Shown piece by piece: positions 18,014-27,157 of a stretch of DNA of 64,000 nucleotides. Source of the DNA: Luteibacter sp. SG786 (GTDB lineage Bacteria > Pseudomonadota > Gammaproteobacteria > Xanthomonadales > Rhodanobacteraceae); contig NZ_JAAOYX010000001.1 in NCBI RefSeq assembly GCF_011759605.1, forward strand, positions 2,285,063 through 2,349,062. The letters are read 5' to 3'. Under the pieces are notes generated by a model. It was not told the origin of the DNA. It ran no database searches and worked only from the letters and a program-made list of their open reading frames with translations. The first letter of the stretch is position 1; each line of letters opens with the position of its first letter. The position numbers were made by a program, and so were the translations under genes.

Positions 18014-19363
18014 ATGAAAGTCACGATATTCGGCACCGGTTATGTAGGCCTCGTCACGGGCGCCTGCCTTGCCGAAATGGGTAACCACGTGGTCTGCGTC
18101 GACGTCGACACGAACAAGGTCGAGCGGCTGAAGGCCGGCGACATCCCCATTTTCGAGCCGGGCCTCGAACCGATGGTGGTGCGCAATCACGCAGAAGGCC
18201 GCCTGGCCTTCACCACCGATGCCGCTCCGGCCATCGCCCATGGCGAGGTCGTGTTCATCGCCGTGGGTACGCCCCCCGACGAAGACGGCAGCGCCGATCT
18301 TCAATACGTGCTTGCGGTGGCGAAAACCATCGGCGATCACATCGACCGCTACACGGTGGTGGTGAACAAGTCGACGGTTCCGGTCGGCACGGCCGATCGC
18401 GTCCGCGCGGCCGTGGCGGATCGACTGAAAGCGCGCGGTGTGGACGTACCTTTCGATGTCGTGTCGAATCCCGAATTCCTGAAGGAAGGCGACGCGGTGG
18501 AAGACTGCCTGCGTCCCGACCGCATCATCGTCGGTGCGTCGAGCCAGAAGGCCATCGGCGTGCTGCGCAAGCTGTATGCGCCGTTCAATCGCAACCACGA
18601 CCGCATGGTGGTGATGGACGAGCGTTCGGCCGAGTTGACCAAGTACGCCGCGAACGCGATGCTGGCGACGAAGATCAGCTTCATGAACGAGATCGCGAAC
18701 ATCGCTGAACACGTCGGGGCCGATGTGGAGCTGGTGCGCCAGGGTATCGGCGCCGATCCGCGTATCGGCTACCACTTCATCTATCCCGGTGCCGGCTACG
18801 GCGGCTCGTGCTTCCCGAAAGACGTGCAGGCGCTTGCGCGCACTGCGCATTCCGTCGGGTACGACGCCCGGCTGCTCGGGGCGGTGGAGGCAGTGAACGA
18901 CGCACAGAAGTCGCGCCTCTTCGCACTGCTCTCGAAGCACTTCGGCGGCAAGCTGAAAGGGCTTACCGTTGCCGTGTGGGGCCTTGCGTTCAAGCCGAAC
19001 ACCGACGACATGCGCGAGGCATCGAGCCGTCGCCTCATGGAGCAGCTGTGGGACGCCGGCGCGCGCGTGCGCGCGTTCGATCCGGAAGCCGCGGACGAGG
19101 CCCGCCGCATCTACGGCGAGCGCGACGACCTCGTACTGGTGGAGCGCCCGTATGAAGCCCTGGAAGGTGCGGATGCGCTCGTTATCGTCACGGAATGGAA
19201 GGCCTTCCGCAGCCCCGACTTCGCGCGCGTGAAGTCGCTGCTGGCGACGCCCGTGATCGTCGATGGCCGCAACCTCTATGATCCCGCGGCCGTGGAAGAA
19301 GCCGGTATCGCCTATTACGGCATCGGCCGCGGCCGTAGCCTGAGCGGACGTGAGCATGTCTGA
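18014..19363 (+). CDS. ugd: UDP-glucose 6-dehydrogenase
   Basis: A 449-residue enzyme that oxidises UDP-glucose twice with NAD+ to UDP-glucuronate, the precursor for exopolysaccharide, capsule or lipid A sugars. The N-terminal Rossmann motif is [16 protein letters not shown]. The catalytic cysteine is in [16 protein letters not shown]. The C-terminal UDP-binding domain includes [15 protein letters not shown]. The length matches the bacterial family. The gene overlaps slyX by eight bases and heads a short operon with slyX and a DUF2058 gene rather than a polysaccharide cluster. Confidence 0.95.
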   Translation: MKVTIFGTGYVGLVTGACLAEMGNHVVCVDVDTNKVERLKAGDIPIFEPGLEPMVVRNHAEGRLAFTTDAAPAIAHGEVVFIAVGTPPDEDGSADLQYVLAVAKTIGDHIDRYTVVVNKSTVPVGTADRVRAAVADRLKARGVDVPFDVVSNPEFLKEGDAVEDCLRPDRIIVGASSQKAIGVLRKLYAPFNRNHDRMVVMDERSAELTKYAANAMLATKISFMNEIANIAEHVGADVELVRQGIGADPRIGYHFIYPGAGYGGSCFPKDVQALARTAHSVGYDARLLGAVEAVNDAQKSRLFALLSKHFGGKLKGLTVAVWGLAFKPNTDDMREASSRRLMEQLWDAGARVRAFDPEAADEARRIYGERDDLVLVERPYEALEGADALVIVTEWKAFRSPDFARVKSLLATPVIVDGRNLYDPAAVEEAGIAYYGIGRGRSLSGREHV

Positions 19364-19568
19364 TATAGACGCGCGCCTGACGGAGCTCGAAGTGCGTGTC
19401 GCTTTTGTCGACGACACCGTCAATGCGCTTTCGTCGGCCGACGCGGAAATCGCTCGTCGGCTCGATCTGTTGGAGCGGGCCGTGCGCGACCTGCGCTCGG
19501 ACCTTGTGAACATGCGTGCGGGCCTGGGCAGCGATCCTGCGACCGAGCCTCCGCCGCCGCACTACTGA
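19356..19568 (+). CDS. slyX: SlyX family protein
   Basis: A 70-residue coiled-coil protein of the SlyX family; the heptad-rich [17 protein letters not shown] and [19 protein letters not shown] end in the family's PPPHY-type tail (EPPPPHY). Its molecular role is unknown. The ATG at 19356 overlaps the end of ugd, indicating coupled translation; a GTG two codons upstream is possible but less likely. Confidence 0.88.
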   Translation: MSDIDARLTELEVRVAFVDDTVNALSSADAEIARRLDLLERAVRDLRSDLVNMRAGLGSDPATEPPPPHY

Positions 19569-19589
19569 GTATTTGAACGAGCCCTACCG

Positions 19590-20264
19590 ATGGCAGAGTC
19601 ACTGCGCGACCAGTTGTTGAAGAGTGGCCTCGTGAAGGAAGTTCACGAGGAGAAAAGGAAGTCCGCGCCACCGTCGCGTCCCGGCAGCGGGGGCTCGGTC
19701 AGCGGCCAGCCGTACGCCGGCAACCGGCCGAAGCACGGCAAACCCCAGGGCGGGCGTCCCGGCCAGGGTGGCAAGCCCCAGGGCAGTGGCAACCCGCACG
19801 GCAAGGGCGGCCGCCCGCAGCAGGGCGGCAAGGCCGCGCAGGCACCGCGCAAGGACGGCGAGATCGACCTTGCCAAGGCCTATGCCATCCGGGCGCAGAA
19901 GGAAGCCACCGAGCGCAAGCAGGCGGAGGCCCAGGCGGCCGAACAGGCTCGTCTGCGCAAGGAACGGAAGCGCAAGGTTGAGGAGCTGCTGAAAGGCAAG
20001 GCGCTGAACCTGGCCGATGCCGACCAGGTGCGGCATTTTCCGTATGGAGACAAGATCCGCCGTGTGTACGTCGATGCGAAACAGCTGGCCGCGTTGAACG
20101 CGGGCGAGTTGGGCGTCGTGCAGCAGGGCGGGCGTTATCTCGTGGTCGAGAAGACGGTGATCGAGGAACTGCGCGGCATCGCGCCGGAGTTCATCGCGCT
20201 GCTGGTCGATCCGAACGCCGTGAACGAGTCCGACGACGGCGTTCCTGACGACCTGATGTGGTGA
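19590..20264 (+). CDS. DUF2058 family protein (YaiL-like)
   Basis: A 224-residue soluble, strongly charged protein of the DUF2058 family. The N-terminal MAESLRDQLLKSGLVKE is the family signature. Residues ~25-85 are a Gly/Lys/Pro/Gln-rich low-complexity linker, longer than in enterobacterial YaiL. Then follows a charged helical region (AIRAQKEATERKQAEAQ) and the conserved core NLADADQVRHFPYGDKIRRVYV. A nucleic-acid association is suggested by the basic composition only. It is the third gene after ugd and slyX and is followed by a weak hairpin terminator. Confidence 0.85.
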   Translation: MAESLRDQLLKSGLVKEVHEEKRKSAPPSRPGSGGSVSGQPYAGNRPKHGKPQGGRPGQGGKPQGSGNPHGKGGRPQQGGKAAQAPRKDGEIDLAKAYAIRAQKEATERKQAEAQAAEQARLRKERKRKVEELLKGKALNLADADQVRHFPYGDKIRRVYVDAKQLAALNAGELGVVQQGGRYLVVEKTVIEELRGIAPEFIALLVDPNAVNESDDGVPDDLMW

Positions 20265-20288
20265 GGCCCCGTTGCGGGGGCCTCTATT
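20263..20288 (+). terminator. Hairpin terminator after the DUF2058 gene
   Basis: Stem GAGGCCCC/GGGGCCTC overlapping the stop codon region, with only a weak T-rich tail (TATTGT). Termination efficiency is uncertain. Confidence 0.5.
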
Positions 20289-20410
20289 GTGGGAGCGACC
20301 AGGTGGGATCCGCCCTTGTGGGAGCCGCTTCAGCGGCGATGGGTGCTTGGGGCAAGCTTGCCCGCTGCCGCGGGATCGCCGCTGAAGCGGCTCCCACATA
20401 AAGCTCCCAC
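20289..20410. repeat. REP-like palindrome (family A) with flanking half-units
   Basis: The full element spans 20318-20397 (GTGGGAGCCGCTTCAGCGGC to its inverse). A partial GTGGGAGC unit lies just before it (20289) and a partial GCTCCCAC unit after it (20403-20410), as if two copies had been nested. It separates the convergent DUF2058 and fadJ-like genes. Confidence 0.88.
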
Positions 20411-20431
20411 ATAAAACTCTCGCCGCGGGGG

Positions 20432-22489
20432 TTACGCCGCCGGCGCCGAGAGCTCCGGGTTGTCCCAGCCTTCCTTCCTCGCGAAGCGCGCACCGTGGGC
20501 CTGCTCCAGCCTGGCCAGGCGCTCGCGCACCACGGCCACGCCTTCGCTGCGCACGTACTGGATCGGGCCGCCCCGGAACGGCGCGAAGCCCGTGCCGAAG
20601 ATGACGCCGGCGTCGAGCAGGTCGGCATCGTCCACGACGTTCTCGGCAAGGCAGGCGATGGCTTCGTTGACCATCGGCAGGATCATGCGGTCCTGGATGT
20701 CCGCGGGCGCAACGTAATCGGGATCGACTTCCGGCTTGTCCGGCTTGCCGTCCTTCCACACGTACAGGCCTTCGCCGTCCTTCTTGCCGCGCTTGTTGGC
20801 GGCGAGTTTTTCTTCCAGGCCTTGCGGAACCTCCAGGCCGAGGAACGGTGCAAGCTCGCGGCCCACGGAAGCGCAGACGTCGAGGCCCACCGTGTCGGCG
20901 AGTTCGATCGGCCCCATCGGCATGCCGAACTTCTTGGCCTCGCGATCGAGTACCGGGCCCGGCACACCCTCGTTGTAAAGGCGCATGGCCTCCATCAGGT
21001 AGGGCATGAGGATGCGATTGACGAGGAAGCCCGGCGTGCCCTTCACCGGCACCGGCAGCTTGCCGATCGCCTTGCAGAAGGCGAGGGCGCGCTTCTCGAT
21101 CGCCGGGTCGAGCGCGTCGTGGCGTACCACTTCAACCAGGGGCATCTGCGCCACGGGATTGAAGAAGTGCAGGCCGAGGAAGCGCTGCGGCGCCTTCAGT
21201 CCCTGGCGTAGTTCGTCGAGCGGAATGGACGACGTATTGCTGGCCAGGATTTCGTCGGCCTGGAACTGCGGCTCGATGGCTGCGTAGAGGGCGTGTTTCG
21301 CCTCGGGATTCTCGAAAATGGCCTCGATGGCGAGATCGGCCTCGGCCACGCCCCTGCCTTCGACGTCGGCACGAAGACGACCCATGGCGGCCTCGACCTT
21401 CGCCGGCGCCTTGAGCTTTTTCTCGAACAAGCCGCGTGCGCGTGCGATGGCAGGCTCGACGAATCGCGCCTCGCGATCCTGCAGGGTGACCTGGAAGCCC
21501 TTGAGTGCGGACCACGCGGCGATGTCGCCGCCCATCGTGCCCGCGCCGACGACGTGCACGTGCGAGATGCCGTGGTCGACACCGCCGCCCAGGCCTTTCA
21601 GGCGTTCCTGCAGGAAGAAGATGCGAATGAGGTTGCGCGCAGTCGGTGTCGTGGCGAGCTTCGCCACCGATTTCGCCTCGAGCCGCAGGCGCTGCTGGAT
21701 GCTGCCGCCGCCGCGTGCCCAGGTATCGATGAGCGCGAACGGTGCCGGGTAGTGCTCTTTTCGCACCTTGGCGGCAGTCTGCTTGCGCACCATGGGCGCA
21801 AGCACGGCACGTGCGAGCAAGGTGTTGGTGGCCCATCCCTTCGCCCGCTGTGCGAACGGACGCGCGACCGGCCGGCGGGCGAGTTCGCGCGCTTCGGCAA
21901 GAAGTTCGTCGGGGCGGGCGAGACGGTCGACGAGACCGACGGCCTTGGCTCGCCGTGCGTTGAACGGCTTGCCGGTGAGCATGGCCGGCAGGGCGTCCGG
22001 GGCGCCGATGAGCCGCGGGAGACGCGCACTGCCGCCCCAGCCGGGGTGGATGCCGAGCATCACTTCCGGAAGGCCGATCTTCGTGGCGTCGTCGTCGGCC
22101 GCAATGCGCAGGCGGCAGGCGAGCGCGAGTTCGGTGCCGCCGCCCATGCAGGCGCCATGGATGGCAGCGACGGTGGGGCAGGGAAGGCGGGCCAGGTTCT
22201 CGAACACCCGCTGCCCGTTCTCGATGTTCTCGAGTACGGCGCCAGTCTGCGCGTACTCGACGAACTCGCGGATGTCGGCGCCCACCGCGAAGCCCATCGG
22301 CTTGGCGGAATGGATGACGACGCCGCGTGGGGCCTCGATGGCGAGCCTCTCGACGAGGGTGTCCAGTTCGTCCAGCACCTCGCGCGACAGCGCGTTCGCG
22401 CTGGAGCCCTCGCGGTCGAGCGTAAGGACGACGATACCGTCGTCGCCCTCGCTGGTCTTCCAGTGCTTGAATCGAAGTCCTTCGAACAT
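20432..22489 (-). CDS. fadJ: Fatty-acid oxidation complex alpha subunit (enoyl-CoA hydratase / 3-hydroxyacyl-CoA dehydrogenase), FadJ-like
   Basis: A 685-residue bifunctional beta-oxidation protein. The N-terminal crotonase domain (~1-190) has GFAVGADIREF and HGACMGGGTELALACRLRI, the oxyanion-hole region. The middle holds the NAD-binding 3-hydroxyacyl-CoA dehydrogenase domain with VHVVGAGTMGGDIAAWSA and NTSSIPL, then LGLHFFNPVAQMPLVEVV and the C-terminal dehydrogenase repeats. It hydrates 2-enoyl-CoA and oxidises 3-hydroxyacyl-CoA. The start at 22489 is chosen because MFEGLRFKHW is the family N-terminus; an extension to 22522 is not needed. No thiolase gene is adjacent. Confidence 0.9.
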   Translation of the reverse strand: MFEGLRFKHWKTSEGDDGIVVLTLDREGSSANALSREVLDELDTLVERLAIEAPRGVVIHSAKPMGFAVGADIREFVEYAQTGAVLENIENGQRVFENLARLPCPTVAAIHGACMGGGTELALACRLRIAADDDATKIGLPEVMLGIHPGWGGSARLPRLIGAPDALPAMLTGKPFNARRAKAVGLVDRLARPDELLAEARELARRPVARPFAQRAKGWATNTLLARAVLAPMVRKQTAAKVRKEHYPAPFALIDTWARGGGSIQQRLRLEAKSVAKLATTPTARNLIRIFFLQERLKGLGGGVDHGISHVHVVGAGTMGGDIAAWSALKGFQVTLQDREARFVEPAIARARGLFEKKLKAPAKVEAAMGRLRADVEGRGVAEADLAIEAIFENPEAKHALYAAIEPQFQADEILASNTSSIPLDELRQGLKAPQRFLGLHFFNPVAQMPLVEVVRHDALDPAIEKRALAFCKAIGKLPVPVKGTPGFLVNRILMPYLMEAMRLYNEGVPGPVLDREAKKFGMPMGPIELADTVGLDVCASVGRELAPFLGLEVPQGLEEKLAANKRGKKDGEGLYVWKDGKPDKPEVDPDYVAPADIQDRMILPMVNEAIACLAENVVDDADLLDAGVIFGTGFAPFRGGPIQYVRSEGVAVVRERLARLEQAHGARFARKEGWDNPELSAPAA

Positions 22490-22650
22490 GGCGGATCGTG
22501 CGGTGGCGAATGAGCGCACCACCTTACCTTTCCGCCGGGCCGAATGCGAGATACCCCGCCGTACGGTCGTCCGGGAGCGCCCGGTTCGCCGCTGGCGCAG
22601 GGACCGGCAAAGAGCGGATACTTCGCGCTCGTCAGCCGCCCGACCCCCAC

Positions 22651-23127
22651 ATGGATTCCAGCGTAGGAAACGACATCTTCGACCGCATCCTGTCGGCCTC
22701 GGGGCCGCTGGTGGCGCTCAAGACGAACGACCCGGGCCTGCTGGTGGAACAGTTCCGCCTGGTGGCGCGGCGCACCGGGCAGGCGGTGTACCTGTGGCGC
22801 CACGGCGAGGGGCTGGCGAGCCTGCGCGATGCGCAGATGCGCGTTCCCGGCTGCCAGCGACTCGGCGATGCCCTGCGCTACATCCTGCAAAGCCTCCACT
22901 TCGGGGTATACCTGCTCGACATGCCGCAGGGCGTGCCAAGCGCCACCGACGGTGCGCTTTTACGGCAACTTTCGCGCACCCAGACCGGGCATGTGCGCCG
23001 TGTGGTGCTGCTTGGCGCGAGTCCGATCCTGTTGGCCACGTTCGAAAACGACGTGGCCACCGTCGACGCCGACTGGCAGGCGCGCGCCGCGGCGCCGCGG
23101 CTGCGCGACGGCCGCTGGATCGTCTGA
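22651..23127 (+). CDS. Conserved protein of unknown function upstream of a c-di-GMP protein
   Basis: A 158-residue soluble alpha/beta protein; I do not recognise a named family with certainty. The alternation of hydrophobic strands (GPLVALKT, GQAVYLW, FGVYLLDMPQG, VRRVVLLGAS) and helices resembles the RecA-like N-terminal domain that precedes AAA+ modules in Ycf46-type ATPases, but no Walker A motif is present, so it would be a non-catalytic version. It ends three bases before the GGDEF/EAL gene starts, so the two are almost certainly cotranscribed and may act together. The ATG at 22651 lacks a strong Shine-Dalgarno sequence. Confidence 0.6.
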   Translation: MDSSVGNDIFDRILSASGPLVALKTNDPGLLVEQFRLVARRTGQAVYLWRHGEGLASLRDAQMRVPGCQRLGDALRYILQSLHFGVYLLDMPQGVPSATDGALLRQLSRTQTGHVRRVVLLGASPILLATFENDVATVDADWQARAAAPRLRDGRWIV

Positions 23128-23130
23128 GCG

Positions 23131-25662
23131 ATGGCGGTCACGGTCGAGCCCAACGGCGTACTGATCTTCACGGCGCGACGCGATGTGCGCCGCGCCGTCT
23201 TCGACGCCCTGGACAGGGAAGGCGACTTCGTCCTGCTCAGCGCGCGCGATGCCGCGCAGCTGGAAGCGCTGCTGGCCGATACGCCGCCGCTGCGCGTGGT
23301 GGTGGCCGGCGCCGACGGCACCGCCGATACCGAGCGGGGCCTGCGCATCCTGCGCAGTTCTCCGGCGTACTCGGAGTTGCCCATCGTCTACGTGGTGGAC
23401 GACGTTCCGGGCGTGGCCCCGGAAGGCGCGCTCGACTGGCTTCGTGCCGGTGCCATTGCCGCGGAACTGGCTCAACGCGTGCGCGCGGCGGTCGGCGCAC
23501 CCATGCCGGCGCCCTCCAGCGGTCCGGCGCGCACGGACTGGCGGTTTGCCTTCGACGCGGGAGCCGCCTGGGTCCTGGCCTCGACGCCGGACGGTTGCAT
23601 TCTGGAAAGCGGCACGGCCATGCACCGCCTCTGGGCCGGCAACGGCCCCATCCAGGGGCAGCTGCTTTCCGACGTGTTTGTGCTTTCGGACGGCGCCACC
23701 TGGCCCTTGCCCGACGGCGACGGCAAGGCGTGCACGCTGCGCCGTGCGAACGGCGGCGACGTAGCCGGCGAAGTGGACGTGCGCCATATCGTCGACCAGG
23801 GCATCCATCGCATCGCCGTGGCGTTCCGCGACCTGCGCGCGGTCGACATCGCCGAGCGGGCGTTGTCCCTGCTTGCCGTCTTCGACGCGTGTCCCAGCGA
23901 CGACGAAGGCATGGGCGAGGCAGCGGCCCTGCTGGCCGACGCGCTCGAACTCGACGTGGTGGCGGTGTGGTCGGCGCTGCCGGAAAGCGAAACCGGTCCC
24001 GAGGTGCTGGTGCGGGTATGGAATGGACCTGCGCCCGTGCTGTGGCCGGAACCCGCCGACGTTCCGCTGCTGAAGATCGCCCTCGGCGGCGAACCCCTCG
24101 TGCGCCTCGACGCGGAAGGCGATGCGCCCCTGGCCGACCCCCTGGTCGATGCCCTCGGCCTGCGTTCCTACGTCGTGCTTCCGCTGCTGGACGAACGGCG
24201 AAGCGTTCTGGGTGCACTGCTCGCCGGCCGCTGCCGGCCTTCCAACGACGCCCGCGTGCTCGAGCCGGCCCTGCGCGCGGCCACGGCTCGCTTCGCCTCG
24301 GCCCTCGAACTGCGTCGCGCGCGCGAACAGGGGCGGGCAAGAGGGCTCGTGGACACCCTCACGGGGCTGCCCAACCGGCTGCTCTTCAACGATCGCATGG
24401 ACACCACCGTGCGCGAAGCCGAGCGCACAGGCGAATGTTTTGCCACGCTGCTGGTCGACCTCGACCGCTTCAAGGGCATCAACGAGACGCTGGGCCACGC
24501 CGTGGGCGACCAGGTGCTGACCTCGGTCGCGAAGCGCCTTCGCGCCAGCGTGCGCGCGTCGGACACGGTCGCCCGCTACGCCGGGGACGAATTCACCCTG
24601 ATCCTGCGGCACATCGTGAAGCGCGACGACGTGCTGCGCATCGCCGAGAAGATCGTGCAGGCCATGGAGTTGCCGTTGTCGCTGGACGACGGCTCCGAAC
24701 TCCAGGTGACCATCTCCGTCGGCATTTCGTTCTTCCCCGACGATGCCGTGGAAGGCGAGCTGCTGCTGCGCCATGCCGACGAGGCCATGTACGGCGCGAA
24801 GAGCCTCGGCCGCAACAATTACCAGGTGTACGCCGCCAACGTCGACGCCGCCCAACAGCAGCAGGCGGAACTGAAGGTGCGCTTGCGGCATGCGGTGCGC
24901 AACGACGAGCTACGCGTGTTCTACCAACCGCAGGTGGAGGCGACCAGCGAAGACATCGTGGGCATGGAAGCGCTGGTGCGCTGGGAACATCCCGAACTGG
25001 GAATGATCAGTCCGGGCTTCTTCATTCCGCTGGCGGAAGCCAGCGGGCTTATCGTGCCCATTGGCGAGTGGGTGCTGCGGACGGCCTGCGCGCAGGCGAA
25101 GGCCTGGGAAGACCGGTTCGGGCTGGGCCTTCGTCTTGGCGTGAACCTGTCGGCGGTGCAGCTCATGCAGCCGAACCTGGCCGTCGTGGTCGCCAACGCG
25201 CTTCGCGATACCGGCCTGGCGCCGGACCAGCTCGAACTGGAAGTCACCGAAAGCATCAGCGTAAAGACGGTGCCGCACCTCGTGGAAACGCTGGATGCGC
25301 TGCACGCGATGGGATGCCGCATCGCCATCGACGACTTCGGCACCGGCGCGGCATCGCTCGACTACCTGCGGCGCCTGCCCGCCGACCGCATCAAGATCGA
25401 CCAGAGCTTCGTGCGGAATATCGGCGTCGATCCCGACGACGAGGCTATCGTCCGTGCCACCATCGACATGGCCCACCGCCTCAAGCGTGGCGTGGTGGCG
25501 GAGGGCGTGGAGATCGAGCAACACCTCGAATTCCTCCGCGCCAACGGCTGCGACGAACTGCAGGGCTATCTTTTCTGCAGGCCACTGCCCACCGCCACGT
25601 TCGAGAAGCTGCTCAGCGAACGCGAGCGGCTGGTGAGCGAGGGGCGGGCCGTTTCGGCATGA
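23131..25662 (+). CDS. GGDEF/EAL dual-domain c-di-GMP signalling protein
   Basis: An 843-residue cytoplasmic protein with no membrane segment. Domains in order: a degenerate receiver-like domain (~1-120), a PAS-like region (~135-235), a GAF-like domain (~245-400), GGDEF (DTLTGLPNRLLFNDRM near 406; signature AGDEF at 484-488) and EAL (EAL at 613-615; DDFGTGAASLDYLRRL; KIDQSFV; AEGVE; LQGYLFCRPLP). The EAL domain keeps its main catalytic motifs, so phosphodiesterase activity is likely. The AGDEF variant can be active or a GTP-binding regulatory site. It lies three bases after a small protein of unknown function and before the rpoE promoter. Confidence 0.93.
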   Translation: MAVTVEPNGVLIFTARRDVRRAVFDALDREGDFVLLSARDAAQLEALLADTPPLRVVVAGADGTADTERGLRILRSSPAYSELPIVYVVDDVPGVAPEGALDWLRAGAIAAELAQRVRAAVGAPMPAPSSGPARTDWRFAFDAGAAWVLASTPDGCILESGTAMHRLWAGNGPIQGQLLSDVFVLSDGATWPLPDGDGKACTLRRANGGDVAGEVDVRHIVDQGIHRIAVAFRDLRAVDIAERALSLLAVFDACPSDDEGMGEAAALLADALELDVVAVWSALPESETGPEVLVRVWNGPAPVLWPEPADVPLLKIALGGEPLVRLDAEGDAPLADPLVDALGLRSYVVLPLLDERRSVLGALLAGRCRPSNDARVLEPALRAATARFASALELRRAREQGRARGLVDTLTGLPNRLLFNDRMDTTVREAERTGECFATLLVDLDRFKGINETLGHAVGDQVLTSVAKRLRASVRASDTVARYAGDEFTLILRHIVKRDDVLRIAEKIVQAMELPLSLDDGSELQVTISVGISFFPDDAVEGELLLRHADEAMYGAKSLGRNNYQVYAANVDAAQQQQAELKVRLRHAVRNDELRVFYQPQVEATSEDIVGMEALVRWEHPELGMISPGFFIPLAEASGLIVPIGEWVLRTACAQAKAWEDRFGLGLRLGVNLSAVQLMQPNLAVVVANALRDTGLAPDQLELEVTESISVKTVPHLVETLDALHAMGCRIAIDDFGTGAASLDYLRRLPADRIKIDQSFVRNIGVDPDDEAIVRATIDMAHRLKRGVVAEGVEIEQHLEFLRANGCDELQGYLFCRPLPTATFEKLLSERERLVSEGRAVSA

Positions 25663-25737
25663 CAACCCCGCCACCTTGAGGTCGGGCGCCGCGCCCCGCA
25701 TAGTTCCATGGCTGCGAACAAGCGCGCCGGCGTGACT

Positions 25738-25764
25738 GAACTTGCGCCGCCCTGGCTTGTCTCA
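25738..25764 (+). promoter_or_regulatory. Sigma-E-like autoregulatory promoter of rpoE-rseA
   Basis: GAACTT (25738-25743), 16-base spacer, TCTCA (25760-25764), matching the RpoE consensus GAACTT-N16/17-TCTGA with one mismatch. It lies 46 bases upstream of the rpoE start codon. Confidence 0.65.
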
Positions 25765-25810
25765 GCTGCGCCCGCGACTGGCCCCGATAAGAGTTAAGGA
25801 GACGGCCCGG

Positions 25811-26407
25811 ATGGGCGAAAACGAACTGGATCAAGCACTTGTCGAGCGCGTGCAGCAAGGGGATCGCCGCGCATTCGACTTGCTTGTCCGCAAGTACCAG
25901 CACAAGGTGGTGGCGCTGATCTCCCGATACGTGCACGACTGGACCGAATGCGAGGACATCGCGCAGGAGGCCTTCGTGCGCGCGTGGCGCGCCCTCGGCT
26001 CCTTCCGTGGCGAGAGCGCTTTCTACACCTGGCTGTACAAGATCGCCGTCAATACGGCGAAGAACCACCTGGTCGCCATGGGCCGCCGTCCGCCCACCGG
26101 CGACATCGACGTCGAGGATGCCGTTTACGTGCCCGGGGCCACCCGCATGCACGAAAGTGCCACCCCCGAGCGCGAAATGATGCGGGAACAGGTGGAACAA
26201 ACGGTGTTTTCCACTGTCCAAGCCCTGCCTGAGGAACTTCGGGTCGCGATCACCCTGCGCGAGGTGGAAGGCAAAAGCTACGAGGAAATTGCCTCCATCA
26301 TGGACTGTCCCATCGGTACCGTCCGTTCGCGTATCTTCCGGGCCCGCGAAGCCATCGACCAGAAACTGCGGCCGCTGTTGTCCGACCGCGAGGATCACAA
26401 CCCATGA
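25811..26407 (+). CDS. rpoE: RNA polymerase sigma-E factor
   Basis: A 198-residue ECF sigma factor of the RpoE/AlgU group. Region 2 contains DLLVRKYQHKVVALI and DIAQEAFVRAWRALGSFRG, with -10 recognition in TWLYKIAVNTAKN. Region 4 contains LPEELRVAITLREVEG and YEEIASIMDCPIGTVRSRI. It directs transcription of envelope-stress genes. The ATG at 25811 is preceded by AAGGAG, so the longer frame from 25742 is rejected. It overlaps rseA by four bases and is followed by degP, the classic envelope-stress arrangement. Its predicted promoter matches its own consensus. Confidence 0.96.
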   Translation: MGENELDQALVERVQQGDRRAFDLLVRKYQHKVVALISRYVHDWTECEDIAQEAFVRAWRALGSFRGESAFYTWLYKIAVNTAKNHLVAMGRRPPTGDIDVEDAVYVPGATRMHESATPEREMMREQVEQTVFSTVQALPEELRVAITLREVEGKSYEEIASIMDCPIGTVRSRIFRAREAIDQKLRPLLSDREDHNP

Positions 26408-27042
26408 GCGAAGCCAATCGGGAAATTCTCTCTGCCGGCATGGACGGAGAGCTGTCACGGGAGGAAATCCGCTTCCTGCTGCGACGGCTCGAAGCCGATC
26501 CGGTCCTCGCCGATACCTGGGCCCGTTTCCACGTGGCCCGCGACGGCCTGCGCCGGCAGGGCGCCCCGCTGGTGTCCGGTGACTTCGCCAGCCGGGTCAT
26601 GGACGCCATCGAATCCGAGCCCGCCGTTGCCACCACATCGCGTCGCCGCTGGCTGCACTGGTCGGCCGGTGGCGCCATCGCCGCCAGCGTCGCCGTTGCG
26701 GCCCTCATGCTTTCCCAGCCGGCCGGCAATCGTTCGGCGACGCCGGATGTCGCTCAGCGCGCCTCGCTCGAGGACGCCCAGGTGGCCAGCGTGCCCGCAG
26801 CCCAGGCCGCGGCGCCGGTCGCCCCTCAATGGCTCAGCGGCAACATGGCTTCCCGGTTCACGCAGAAGGCGGCATTCGACAGCTCGAGCGCAGCCGGGGC
26901 CGAGGCCTACCTGCCGCGTTCCACGCCCTATCAGATTCATCGTGCCCGGGCCGCCTCGGCGCCGGAAGACAACGGTTACATGCTGCTGATCCGTCCCGAC
27001 GGCAGTCGCTATGTGCAGCCGGTAGCGGCGCAGGCTCGCTGA
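26404..27042 (+). CDS. rseA: Anti-sigma-E factor RseA
   Basis: A 212-residue single-pass membrane anti-sigma factor. The N-terminal cytoplasmic sigma-binding domain (residues 1-70) begins SEANREILSAGMDGELSREE. One membrane helix follows at ~86-103 (AGGAIAASVAVAALML), then a ~110-residue periplasmic region without a clear fold. It sequesters RpoE until regulated proteolysis releases it. Its start overlaps the rpoE stop (ATGA). No rseB gene follows; the next gene is degP. The C-terminus ends YVQPVAAQAR, so the RseP/DegS recognition pattern is not obvious. Confidence 0.88.
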   Translation: MSEANREILSAGMDGELSREEIRFLLRRLEADPVLADTWARFHVARDGLRRQGAPLVSGDFASRVMDAIESEPAVATTSRRRWLHWSAGGAIAASVAVAALMLSQPAGNRSATPDVAQRASLEDAQVASVPAAQAAAPVAPQWLSGNMASRFTQKAAFDSSSAAGAEAYLPRSTPYQIHRARAASAPEDNGYMLLIRPDGSRYVQPVAAQAR

Positions 27043-27157
27043 GCCGCGGTTCGTGACCGCGCGCCGCCCATCGCCGGCGCGCCTTTCCCTCGATTCGTAA
27101 CAGTCCGCGCGGTCAACCCGCGCGGGCAGCCGTGGTTAGATAAAAAGGAGGAAATCG

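Noticed and set aside
21768-25679. Open frame of about 1300 codons on the plus strand across fadJ and the GGDEF/EAL gene
   Set aside because: Arg/Pro/Ala-rich composition of an out-of-frame reading in GC-rich DNA; the in-frame c-di-GMP protein explains the region.
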